Below, one piece after another: positions 23,773 to 35,047 of a DNA stretch of 64,000 nucleotides. This DNA is from Symsagittifera roscoffensis (Eukaryota; Xenacoelomorpha; Acoela; Convolutidae): assembly GCF_963678635.1 (NCBI RefSeq), contig NC_087065.1:25751254-25815253 (forward strand), read 5' to 3'. Under the pieces are notes generated by a model that was given only the letters and a program-made list of their open reading frames with translations, was not told the DNA's origin and ran no database searches. The translations under genes and the position numbers were made by a program. The first letter of the stretch is position 1. The number at the start of each line of letters is the position of its first letter.

Positions 23773-24865
23773 GAATGTTCTGATCGTATATTTTGCAATC
23801 CTTTTGGTCAGTTGCTACTTCTTTTACTTAAGAAAATTCGAATAAATTTCGGTTTCTGTTTTTGACTGAATTTTTTGGTTAACGCCTTGATTTTCAGTTT
23901 TCGATCCGGTCAAGCTTATAACGCCACTCTGATCTATTTTTCCACAAGAACAGAAATTTCTGAAAAACTGCAATTATCATCAGGACGTAAGTATCTCCCA
24001 GGCGTGCGTTGAACGAATTATTACTTTTATTTAATGGCAATCTTGTTGATGAATGAATGGGGTTTGAGCGGGGTGGTTATCATTGAAGACTTGTTGATCC
24101 GCGTTGATAAGATTGATGCAATCACAATACTTTTTTTTCGGATTTATTAAATTGCTGTTAAATGCTCGGGTGTCATCTTGTCTTTTTGTGTTTCAGTCTT
24201 TGCCAAGAATTACTTGGGTATATGTGCGTGAATGATCCTTTTTTCCAGCTAAACTGCTTTATCTTTTTTTTTCTTCATGGTAACTGATTTAATTCCCATT
24301 TTTAGGTTGATTTTAAGCTTTTTCTGGTTTTCTCCTTTGATGATTTTTCCTTGTACTGCTTGAATGGTATGCAGGCGTTGTTTGATAGATCTAACACTTG
24401 TTTTTTAGCATTGACAGAATTATCTAGAAAATCTTTTTATGTTAAAACTTTGAGAGCTGAATTTCTCCCGTACATGCCCCATTCACGTCTATTACCTTGT
24501 TTTGTCAATGTTGCCTATGCAAAAATTTTTTTAGTGTCGTCAGTCACTCCCAACCCAAGTCAAGAAGAAATGATTGTGGGGACCGACTTTTATAAACTAA
24601 GCCATTATTGTCCGTTTCATCATTCCCTCAGATTTTTTCGATAGTATGAAACTTGTGGCACTCATTAATTTGAAATCATTTATCAAGTGCAAAATTATAA
24701 GTTTTTGAAGTTTTTACTGTTTTTACATTGTGTAAAGTCTAAAGCTACGCTTTGATTGAAGTCAGTGTTTCTTTGTAAGCTCAACTTATGAGCTTTTGAG
24801 TTATTGTGTTTGGCACGTGAGTCAGATGTCTTTATGATGTTGTCAATCAATTTATAAATTTTTTC
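23773..24865 (-). repeat. G2 plus block H and extension (copy 3)
   Basis: G2 (to about 24312) and H (24313-24655) are followed by the H extension up to the first partial satellite monomer near 24866. The G2-H border lacks the 2461-bp insertion and has lost part of the T-run region seen at 18250. Stops in all frames. Confidence 0.7.
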
Positions 24866-27800
24866 TCTGAATTAGTTGATTCCAACAAAAACAATTTTCC
24901 TACATGTATCAACATGCGGTACGACAATATTTCCGTTTTTTCTCCTCTTGTGGTGTTACTCCTTCCATCATGATGTTTCCCTGATTTCTGTTTTCATTGG
25001 TTTCTTCAAGTCATTGATTGTTTTCATCATTGCTGTAAATGCTTTCATCCTTATATGTCTTCGCATCCTTTATCCATGTGCAGTGACTCGATTTGTAATT
25101 TTTTGTTGTCTATTACTTTAGTTTTTTTTCTCTGCCCTGGTTCGTTTCTATCGATGTTGAATGTATGATGTCTTTTAATAGCTTGGGTCCGATGTCGGTG
25201 ACCAACTCGAAGTTCTCCAGCGCTTGATTGCCGAAAATGCATGTTATATCCTGATCCACAGTATATATTTTAAAAATTCGAGAACAACCGCTTTCTTTGA
25301 TAGGGAGATATACTACGAAATCCGCGTTTCCTCTGCCAAATTTGACTTTTTGGTCTGAATTTTCTTTTCTTTCTTATAATTTTCTGCATTCAGTCGCTTT
25401 TATGGTCTCTCCTATCATTTCTAAGCTCATCTTTATTATTAATATTTTTGCCGCTTCAGAACCTATAATGGGTTGAAACCTTTTTTTCGCGCTATCGAAC
25501 CATTCGTATGATTTAGTTGATTCCTACAAAAACAATTTTCGTGCAGGTACCAACATGGCGATACCTCACTATTTCCTGTTTTTCCCGTCTCTTGTGGTGT
25601 TACTCCTTCCATCATGATGTTTCCCTGTTTTCTTCTTTCATTGGTTTTTTCAAGTCATTGAAAGTTTTCATCAATGCTGTAAATGACTTCCATCCTTATT
25701 TGTCTTCCCATCCTTTATCCATGTGTAGTGACACGACTTGTAATTTTTTTTGTCTATTTCTATAGTTAAATTTCTCTGCCCTGGTTAGTTTCTATCGATG
25801 TTGAATGTGTGATGTTTTTTAATAGCTTTCGTCCGATGACGGTGAACAACTCTAAGTTCTCCAGTGCTTGATTGCCAAAAAGGAATGTTATATCCTGATC
25901 AACAGTATATATTTAAAAAATTCGAAATTAACCGCTTTCTTTGATAGGGAGATATACTACGAAATCCGCGTTTCCTCAAGCAAGTTTGATTTTTTGGTCT
26001 GAATTTTCCTTTCTTTCTTATAATTTTCTGCATTCATTGGCTTCTAGGGTCTCTCTTATCATTTTTAACCACTTCTTTCTTTTTAACTTTTTTGCCGCTT
26101 CAGAACCTATAGTGGGTTGAAACCTTTTTTGCACTATCGAACCATTCGTATGAGTTGATTGATTCCTACAAAAAAATTTCCTGCAGGTACCAACATGGCG
26201 ATAGGTCACTATTTCAAGTTGTTTTCCTCCTCTTGTGGTGTTACTCCTTCCATCATGATGTTTTCCTGTTTTCTGTTTTCATTGGTTTTTTCAAGTCATT
26301 GAAAGTTTTCATCATTGCTGTAAATGACTTCCATCCTTATATGTCTTCCCATCCTTTATCCATGTGTAGTGACTCGACTTGTTACTTTTTTTGTCTATTT
26401 CTATAGTTAAATTTCTCTGCCCTGGTTAGTTTCTATCGATATTGAAAGTGTGATGTCTTTTAATAGCTTGCGTCCGATGTCGGTGACCAACTCGAAGTTC
26501 TCCAGTGCTTGATTGCCGAAAATGCATGTTATATCCTGATCCACAGTATATATTTTAAAAATTCGAGAACAACCGCTTTCTTTGATAGGGAGATATACTA
26601 CGAAATCCGCGTTTCCTCTGCCAAATTTGACTTTTTGGTCTGAGTTTTCTTTTCTTTCTTATAATTTTCTGCATTCAGTCGCTTTTAGGGTCTCTCCTAT
26701 CATTTCTAAGCTCATCTTTATTATTAATATTTTTGCCGCTTCAGAACCTATAATGGGTTGAAACCTTTTTTTCGCGCTATCGAACCATTCGTATGATTTA
26801 GTTGATTCCTACAAAAACAATTTTCGTGCAGGTACCAACATGGCGATACCTCACTATTTCCTGTTTTTCCCGTCTCTTGTGGTGTTACTCCTTCCACCAT
26901 GATGTTTCCCTGTTTTCTTCTTTCATTGGTTTTTTCAAGTCATTGAAAGTTTTCATCAATGCTGTAAATGACTTCCATCCTTATTTGTCTTCCCATCCTT
27001 TATCCATGTGTAGTGACACGACTTGTAATTTTTTTTGTCTATTTCTATAGTTAAATTTCTCTGCTCTGGTTAGTTTCTATCGATATTGAAAGTGTGATGT
27101 TTTTTAATAGCTTTCGTCCGATGTCGGTGACCAACTCTAAGTTCTCATTGATTGGTTGCCAAAAAGGCATGTTATATCCTGATCAACAGTATATATTTAA
27201 AAAACTCGAAAATAACCGCTTTCTTTGATAGGGAGATATACTACGAAATCCGCGTTTCCTCTACCAAGTTTGACTTTTTGGTCTGAATTTTCCTTCCTTT
27301 CTTATAATTTTTTGCATTCATTGGCTTCTAGGGTTTCTCCTATCATATCTAAGCACTTTTTTCTTTTTACCATTTTTGCCGTTTCAGAACCTATAGTGAG
27401 TTGAAAGCTTTTTTTTGCACTATCGAACCATTCGTATGAGTTGATTGATGACCACAAAAACAATTTTCCTGCAGTTACCAACATTGCGATACGTCAATAT
27501 TTCATGTTTTTTTCCTACTCTTGTGGTGTTACTCCTTCCATCATGATTTTTCCCTGTTTTCTGTTTTCATTAGTTTGTTTACTGCATTGAAAGTTTTCAT
27601 CATTGCTGTAAATGACTTCCATAATTATATGTCTTCCCATCCTTTATCCATGTGTAGTGACTCGATTTGTAATTTTTTGTCTATTTCTATAGTTAAATTT
27701 CTCTGCCCTGGTTAATTTCTATCGATGTTGAATATGTGATGTTTTTTAAAAGCTTTCGTCCGATGTCGATGACCAACTCTAAGTTCTCCAGTGCTTGATT

Positions 27801-30800
27801 GCCAAAATGGCTTGTTATATCCTGATCAACAGGATAAGTTTATAAAATTCGAAAATAACCGCTTTCTTTGATAGGGAGATATACTAAGAAATCTGCGTTT
27901 CCTCAACCAAGTTTGACTTTTTGGTCTGAATTTTCCTTTCTTTCTTATAATTTTCTGCATTCGTTGGCTGCTAGGGTCTCTCCTAACATTTCTAAGCACT
28001 TCTTTGTTTTTACCATTTTTGCCGCTTCAGAACCGATAGTGGGTTGAAACCTTTTTTTGCACTATCGAACCATTCGTATGAATTGATTGATTCCTACAAA
28101 AACAATTTTCCTGCAGGTACCATTATGGCGATTTGTCACTATTTCATGTTTTTTTCCTCCTCTTGTGGTGTTACTCCTTCCATCATGATGTTTCCCTGTT
28201 TTCTGTTTTCATTGGTTTGTTCAAGTCATTGAAAGTTTTCACCCTTGCTGTAAATGACTTCCATCCTTATATGTCTTCCCATCCTTTATCCATGTGTAGT
28301 GACTCAATTTGTAATTTTTTTGTATATTTCTATAGTTAAATTTCTCTGCCCTGGTTAGTTTCTATCGATGTTGAATGTGGGATGTTTTTAATAGCTTTCG
28401 TCCGATGTCGGTGACCAACTCTAAGTTCTCCAGTGCTTGATTGCCAAAAAGGCATGTTATATCCTGATCAAAAGTATATATTTTCAAAATTGGAAAATAA
28501 CCGCTTTCTTTGATAGGGAGATATACTACGAAATCCGCGTTTCCTCAACCAAGTTTGATTTTTGGTCTTAATTTTTCTTTCTTTCTTATAATTTTCTGCA
28601 TTTATTGGCTTCTAGGGTCTCTATCATTTCTAAGCACTTCTTTCTTTTTACCATTTTTGCCGCTTCAGAACCTATAGTGGGTTGAAACCTTTTTGTGCAA
28701 TATCGAACCATTCGTATGAGTTGATTGATTCCTACAAAAACAATTTTCCTGCAGGTACCAACATGGCGATTAGTCACTATTTCAAGTTGTTTTCCTCCTC
28801 TTGTGGTGTTACTCCTTCCATTATGATGTTTTCCTGTTTTCTATTTTCATTGTTTTTTTCAAGTCATTGAAAGTTTTCATCATTGCTGTAAATGACTTCC
28901 ATCCTTATATGTCTTCCCATCCTTTATCCACGTGTAGCGACTCGACTTGTTATTTTTTTTGTCTATTTCTATAGTTAAATTTCTCTGCCCTGGTTAGTTT
29001 CTATCGATGTTGAATGTGTGATGTTTTTTAATAGCTTTCGTCCAATGTCGGTGACCAACTCTATGTTCTCTAGTGCTTGATTGCCAAAAAGGCATGTTAT
29101 ATCCTGATCAACAGTATATATTTAAAAATTCGAAAATAACCGGTTTCTTTGATAGGGAGATATACTACGAAATCTGCGTTTCCACTACCAAGTTTGATTT
29201 TTTGGTCTGAATTTTTCTTTCTTTCTTATAATTTTCTGCATTTATTGGCTTCTAGGGTCTCTCCTATCATGACTATTTCTATAGTTAAATTTCTCTGCCC
29301 TGGTTAGTTTCTATCGATGTTGAATGTGTGATGTTTTTTAATAGTTTTCGTCCGATGTTGGTGACCAACTCTATGTTCTCTAGTGCTTGATTGCCAAAAA
29401 GGCATGTTATATCCTGATCAACAGTATATATTTAAAAATTTGAAAATAACCGCTTTCTTTGATAGGGAGATATACTACGAAATCCGCGTTTTCTCTGCCA
29501 ACTTTGACTTTTTGGTCTGAATTTTTCTTTCTTTCTTATAATTTTCGGCCTTTATTGGCTTCTAGGGTCTCTCCTATCATTTCTAAGCACTTCTTTCTTT
29601 TTACCATTTTTGCCGCTTCAGAACCTATAGTGGGTTGAAACCTTTTTGTGCAATATCGAACCATTCGTATGAGTTGATTGATTCCTACAAAAACAATTTT
29701 CCTGCAGGTACCAACATGGCGATAGGTCACTATTTCATGTTTTTTTCCTCCTCTCGTGGTGTTATTCCTTCCATCATGATGTTTCCCTGTTTTCTGTTTT
29801 CATTGGTTTTTTCAAGTCATTGAAAGTTTTCATCATTGCTGTAAATAACTTCCATCCTTATATGTCTTCCCATCCTTTATCCATGTGTAGTGACTCGATT
29901 TGTAATTTTTTTGTCTATTTCTATGGTTTAAAATTCTCTGCCCTGGTTAGTTTCTATCGATGTTGAATGTGTGATGTTTTTAATAGCTTTCGTCCAATGT
30001 CGGTGACCAACTCTAAGTTCTCCAGTGCTTGATTGCCAAAAAGGCATCTTATATCCTGATCAACAGTATATATTTAAAAAATTCGAAAATAACCGCTTTC
30101 TTTGATAGGGAGATATACTACGAAATCCGCGTTTCATCTACCAAGTTTGACTTTTTAGTCTGAATTTTTTTTTCTTTCTCATAATTTTCTGCATTCATTG
30201 GCTTCTAGGGTCTCTCCTATCCTTTCTAAGCACTTCTTCCTTTTTATCTTTTTTGCCGCTTCAGAACCTATAGTGGGTTGAAACCTTATTTTTGCACTAT
30301 CGAACCATTCGTGTGAGTTGATTGGTTCCTACAAAAACGAATTTCCTGCAGGTACCAACATGGCGATACGTCACTATTTCATGTTTTTTTCCTTCTCTTG
30401 TGGTGTTACTCCTTCCATCATGATGTTTCCCTGTTTTCTGTTTTCATTGGTTTTTTCAAGTCATTGAAAATTTTCATCATTGCTGTAAATGATTTCCATC
30501 CTTATATGTCTTCCCATTCTTTATCCATGTGTAGTGACTCGATTTGTAATTTTTTTTGTCTATTTCTATAGTTAAAATTCTCTGCCCTGGTTAGTTTCTA
30601 TCGATGTTGAATGTGTGATGTTTTTAATAGCTTTCGTCCGATGTCGGTGACCAACTCTAAGTTCTCCAGTGCTTGATTGCCAAAAGGCATGTTATATCCT
30701 GATCAAAAGTATACATTTTCAAAATTTGAAAATAACCGCTTTCTTTGATAGAGAGATATACTACGAAATCCGCGTTTCCTCTGCCAAGTTTGACTTTTTG

Positions 30801-33162
30801 GTCTGAATTTTCCATTTTTTCTTATAATTTTCTGCATTCAGTCGCTTCTAGGGTCTCTCCTATCATTTCTGAGCTCTTATGTGTTATTACTAATTTCGCC
30901 GCTTCAGAACCTATAATGGGTTGAAATCTTTTTTTCGCGCTATCGAACCATTCGTATGATTTAAGTGATTCCTACAAAAACAATTTTCCTGCAGGTACCA
31001 ACATGGCGATACGTCACTATTTCATCTTTTTCCTCCTATTGTGGTGTTACTCCTTCCATTATCATGTTTCCCTGTTTTCTGTTTTCATTGGTTTTTTGAA
31101 GTCATTGAAAGTTTTCATCATTGCTGTAAATGACTTCCATCCTTAAATGTCTTCCCATCCTTTATCCATGTGAAGTGACTCGATTTGTTATTTTTTTTGT
31201 CTATTTCTTAGTTAAATTTCTCTGCCCTGGTTAGTTTCTATCGATGTTGAATGTGTGATGTTTTTAATAGCTTTCGTCCGATGTCGGTGACCAACTCTAA
31301 GTTCTCCAGTGCTTGATTGCCAAAAGGTATGTTATATCCTGATCAACAGTAAATTTTTAAAAAAATCGAAAATAACCGCTTTCTTTGATATGGAGATATA
31401 CTACGAAATCCGCGTTTCCTCTGCCAAGTTTGACTTTTTGGTCTGATTTTTCCATTATTTTTTAAATAATTTTCTGCATTCAATCGCTTCTAGGGTCTCT
31501 CCTATCATTTCTAAGCTCTACCTTGTTATTACTATTTTTGCCGCTTCAGAACCTATAATGGGTTGAAACCTTTTTTTCGCATTATCGAACCATTCGTATG
31601 ATTTAGTTGATTCCTACGAAAACAATTTTCCTGCAGGTACCAACATGGCGATACGTCTCTATTTCATGTTTTTTCCTCCTCCTGTGATGTTACTCCTTCC
31701 ATCATAATGTTTCCCTGTTTTCTGTTTTCGTTGGTTTTTTCAAGTCATTGAAAGTTTTCACCCTTGCTGTAAATGACTTCCATCCTTATATGTCTTCCCA
31801 TCCTTTATCCAGGTGTAGTGACTCAATTTGTAATTTTTTTGTCTATTTCAATAGTTAAATTTCTCTGCCCTGGTTAGTTACTATCGATGTTGAATGTGGG
31901 ATGTTTTTAATAGCTTTCGTCCGATGTCGGTGACCAACTCTAAGTTCTCCAGTGCTTGATTGCCAAAAATGTATGTTATATCCTGATCGAAAGTATATAA
32001 TTTCAAAATTTGAAAATAACCGCTTTCTTTGATAGGGAGATATACTACGAAATCCGCGTTTCCTCTGCCAAGTTTGACTTTTTGGTCTGAATTTTCCTTT
32101 CTTTCTTATAATTTTCTGCATTCAGTCGCTTCTAGGGTCTCTCCTATCATTTCTAAGCTCATCTTTAGTATTAATATATTTGCCGCATCAGAAGCTATAA
32201 TGGGTTGAAACCTTTTTTCGCGCTCTCGAACCATTCGTATGACTTAATTGATTCCTACAATAACAGTTTTCGTGCAGGTATCAACATGGCGTTACGTCAC
32301 TATTTCCTGTTTTTCCCTCCTCTTGTGGTGTTATTCCTTCCATCATGATGTTTCCCTGTTTTCTGATTTCATTGGTTTTTTCAAGTCATTGAAAGTTTTC
32401 ATCATTGCTTCAAATGACTTCCATCCTTATATATATCTTCCCATCCTTTATTCATGTGTAGTGTCTCGATTTGTAATTTTTTTGTCTATTTCAATAGTTA
32501 AATTTCTCTGCCCTAATTAGTTACTATCGATGTTGAATGTGGGATGTTTTTAATAGCTTTCGTCCGATGTCGGTGACCAACTCTAAGTTCTCCAGTGCTT
32601 GATTGCCAAAAAGGCATGTTATATCCTGATCAAAAGTATATATTTTCAAAATTTGAAAATAACCGCTTTCTTTGATAGGGAGATATACTACGAAATCCGC
32701 GTTTCCTCTGCCAAGTTTGACTTTTTGGTCTGAATTTTCCTTTCTTTCTTATAATTTTCTACATTCAGTCGCTTCTAGGGTCTCTCTTATCATTTCTAAG
32801 CTCATCTTTATTATTTCTATTTTTGCCGCATCAGAAGCTATAATGGGTTGGAACCTTTTTTTTGCGCTCTCGAACCATTCGTATGACTTGATTGATTCCT
32901 ACAAAAACAATTTTCGTTTAGGTATCAACATGGCGTTACGTCACTATTTCCTGTTTTTCCCTCCTCTTGTGGTGTTATTCCTTCCATCATGATGTTTCCC
33001 TGTTTTCTGATTTCATTGGTTTTTTCAAGTCATTGAAAGTTTTCATCATTGCTTCAAATGACTTCCATCCTTATATGTCTTCCCATCCTTTATCCATGTG
33101 TAGTGTCTCGATTTGTAATTTTTTGGTCTATTTCTATTGTTAAATTTCTCTGCCCTGGTTAG
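24866..33162 (-). repeat. Satellite array B, left part
   Basis: Landmarks fall at 25152, 25796, 26437, 27081, 27723, 28366, 29005, 29305, 29958, 30602, 31242, 31885 and 32528. Spacings are 639-653 bp except one truncated monomer (300 bp, 29005-29305). Higher-order structure is visible: an 82-codon plus-strand reading at 25517 recurs unchanged at 26802, 1285 bp (two monomers) away. Monomers are a few percent apart. Long minus-strand readings exist in most copies, but the mean period is not kept to multiples of three and frames break between copies. The array is interrupted at 33162 by the BEL/Pao insertion. Confidence 0.93.
33158..33162 (+). repeat. Target-site duplication GTTAG (left)
   Basis: GTTAG precedes the 5' LTR and recurs directly after the 3' LTR at 42879-42883. 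Uninterrupted monomers read CCCTGGTTAGTTTCTATCG across the site, so one GTTAG was duplicated. Five bases is the usual length for BEL/Pao. Confidence 0.95.
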
Positions 33163-33189
33163 TCTTGCAACGCAAATGTAGAGTATAGA

Positions 33190-33226
33190 TGCATATAAAA
33201 CAAGAGTATAAAAGCATATAAAATAA
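33190..33226 (+). promoter_or_regulatory. Cluster of TATA-like boxes in the 5' LTR
   Basis: Three TATA-like words lie within 37 bases (CATATAAAAC, GTATAAAAGC, CATATAAAAT), immediately before the tRNA-like segment. They are the likely Pol II core promoter, conserved in the 3' LTR at about 42441-42477. Transcription start is not determinable here. Confidence 0.5.
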
Positions 33227-33311
33227 GCACAGTTGGCCGAGTGGCCTAAGCTAACGCCGATTATATGTGTGACATAATGGTTGACGTAGGTTCGAGTCCC
33301 CCACCTGCCCA
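33227..33311 (+). promoter_or_regulatory. tRNA-like segment with A and B boxes in the 5' LTR
   Basis: TGGCCGAGTGG at 33234-33244 fits the Pol III A-box consensus TRGYNNARNGG at every position. GGTTCGAGTCC at 33289-33299 contains a perfect B box (GWTCRANNC). Forty-four bases separate them, as in class II (Ser/Leu) tRNAs with a long variable arm. The 3' part CCACCTGCCCA looks like a T-stem and acceptor end. The 5' acceptor strand (33227-33233) pairs at only 3 of 7 positions and I cannot assign an anticodon, so it is not a functional tRNA gene. A T-run at about 33351-33356 could terminate Pol III. Confidence 0.65.
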
Positions 33312-33629
33312 TGTATTAATATACTAAAAACGGGGTTTATATCCTATTTTAACTGTTTTTTGGTTCTAATTCGGTTCAGCCTTGATTAAGGCTGACCGCC
33401 AAAAAGAGCAATTTGTCTCAAGGACATTACCGACCGGTTATTGTGGCTAGCTTGCGCCAATTTGTTTATTGGAGCTGAATATTGGTTAAAAAAATTATGA
33501 ACTTGTTTAACAGCAAAATTTTGAATGGAAAATCAATATATCCGATAAATTCTGTATTGCCGAGAAAACGAATTCATTATTGATTTTTCGGTTTTAACTT
33601 CATTCTAAGGAGATTTAGCGAGCACATTT

Positions 33630-33647
33630 TGGCGCCCCACAAGGGAC
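33630..33647 (+). promoter_or_regulatory. Primer binding site of the BEL/Pao element
   Basis: TGGCGCCCCACAAGGGAC starts four bases after the LTR end and begins with TGG, the complement of a tRNA CCA end. Its reverse complement fits the 3' end of a tRNA: CCCTT as the 3' T-stem strand, a 7-base acceptor strand GTGGGGC, a discriminator G and CCA. I cannot name the tRNA with certainty. Confidence 0.75.
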
Positions 33648-35047
33648 ACGATTGTACCGACACCTTGAGTTCCTGAGTCCGATTTCATCTATCTATAGAT
33701 GGGCCTGGAAAGTGGAAGTCAAGAGTCAGAAACACATCCCAAATACAGGCTCAATTATTTGAAAAGTGAGCCATGTCTCAATTGCAAATAATCACCTACC
33801 CAGCATTGACGGAATCACTCAGCTTGGCATCATCTCTAAATTGTAATTGAAATGCTAAACGAGTAGTTGATTTGAAATTGATTTACATTAGAAAATGCTG
33901 AACAGAGAATCGACTCCTACATAAAGGTTTTGCAAACAGCAGACAGTCAAAGCCTACATCAGCATCTGATCTGGTTGACCACAGATACCCCTCACCTCTC
34001 AGCCCATCTGGTCAATACCCTACAACTGGCAACTCCCGATACATCCCCATCGACGACATATTCCTGGGCGTGCTGCCGTAACTAAACGACGTGTTGTGGC
34101 CAATTGACAAAGTAAACAGGCGAAAACAGGCCGAATAATTTTCGCGACAACAGAACAACAACTCGCGTCGTGGTGGACGAGGGGTAGAGGCCTTTTAACA
34201 GGTGTGGTGTTCTGTCCTCTGGTTTGTGACAACCCTCAACCGGTGCCGCCAATCTCCTAAATCTACATAAACTGTAAGACTCGACAAATTTTAAAACTCC
34301 ATTCGAGCTATAAAATTTTGATACGATATCCTAAATGGTTGAGTTTTTCCCGCAAGCTAGCACCCGGTAATTTTTCTCAATTCCCAAAATTTTTGGACAG
34401 TTCCGTTGAACTGAAATATTTTACAGTCGGTACATAGACAAACTGACTTGACATTTTTTCTCGATACCAAAAATTTTTGGATATATGTGAACGGAATATT
34501 AATCAGTGAAATCGGAACATAGACAAGAGGTACTGGACTAGTTTTTTGGATTGGTTTATGACTCGAACCTGCTGACCAAAATTTTCTGAACAATTTTGTG
34601 AAAAAAGTAAAAAAAAATTGCCAAAAAATCCTCAAAACTTCTCCAGAGTTCTGCGAAACTGTGCTGCAGGCTGAGACCAACCTTATGTTAAGTGGTCTGG
34701 TAGCGACATATCAGGCAAATTAAGTTGAGTTTTTTCATCCTCAGGCTTCTTCCGCGTGTGTTGTTAGAACTTAACCAATTTGCCTGATCCCCCACCCACC
34801 ATTGGTGAAGTTGAAAGCCAGTTCGCTTCGAGTAAAACAAAGCCGTTTCAGCCCGTCCGATTATTGACTTCGTTGCGTGACAGTAAAGTTAAGTGGTCAG
34901 GTACGGTGATATTAAGTGAGTTAAGTTGAATTCTTTCATCCTCAGGTTTACTCCGTGTGTGTTGTTGGAGTTCAACCGACCTACTTAATTTTCCAACCCC
35001 ATTGGTACTTAAGCGTAACGAAGCCGTCGCATAGGTCCCCTAAGTGT
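33648..35047 (+). other. Untranslated leader of the BEL/Pao element
   Basis: About 1.4 kb without a coherent ORF between the primer site and the first protein-like ORF. Its second half contains a diverged tandem duplication (34687-35035). Packaging and splicing signals of the element would be expected here. Confidence 0.6.
34687..35035 (+). repeat. Diverged tandem duplication in the leader (202-bp step) with 3' splice-site-like core
   Basis: GTTAAGTGGTC at 34687 recurs at 34889. Shared downstream words are TTAAGTTGA, a T-rich run ending TTTCATCCTCAGG, and GTGTGTTGTT. The TTTCATCCTCAG word (about 34733-34744 and 34935-34946) looks like a polypyrimidine tract plus AG acceptor. The second copy lies about 100 bp ahead of the ATG of the extra ORF, so an acceptor role for a subgenomic or trans-spliced mRNA is possible. 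Confidence 0.6.

Larger units (their letters stand above)
33163..33626 (+). repeat. 5' LTR of the BEL/Pao element (464 bp)
   Basis: Begins TCTTGCAACG, where the 3' LTR has the canonical TGTTGCAACG (one substitution at the terminal dinucleotide), and ends CGAGCACA. About 14 substitutions and one 1-base indel separate the two LTRs, roughly 3%. It contains repeated TATAAAA-like words followed by a tRNA-like segment. Confidence 0.95.

Noticed and set aside
24866-33162. Regularly spaced repeats as a CRISPR array
   Set aside because: The repeat is ~643 bp without short unique spacers, the sequence is eukaryotic, and the monomer derives from a retrotransposon.
33227-33311. A functional tRNA-Ser or tRNA-Leu gene
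   Set aside because: The A and B boxes are perfect, but only 3 of 7 acceptor pairs form and no convincing anticodon stem is visible. The segment is part of both LTRs.
19983-33312. Many 60-136-codon ORFs on both strands within the satellite array as host genes
   Set aside because: They recur with the ~643-bp period, start and stop differently from monomer to monomer, and have AT-driven composition. They are readings of one repeat, not genes.
34357-34680. 107-codon minus-strand ORF in the BEL/Pao leader
   Set aside because: Antisense to the element, Phe/Lys/Ser-rich, no domain; best explained as chance.
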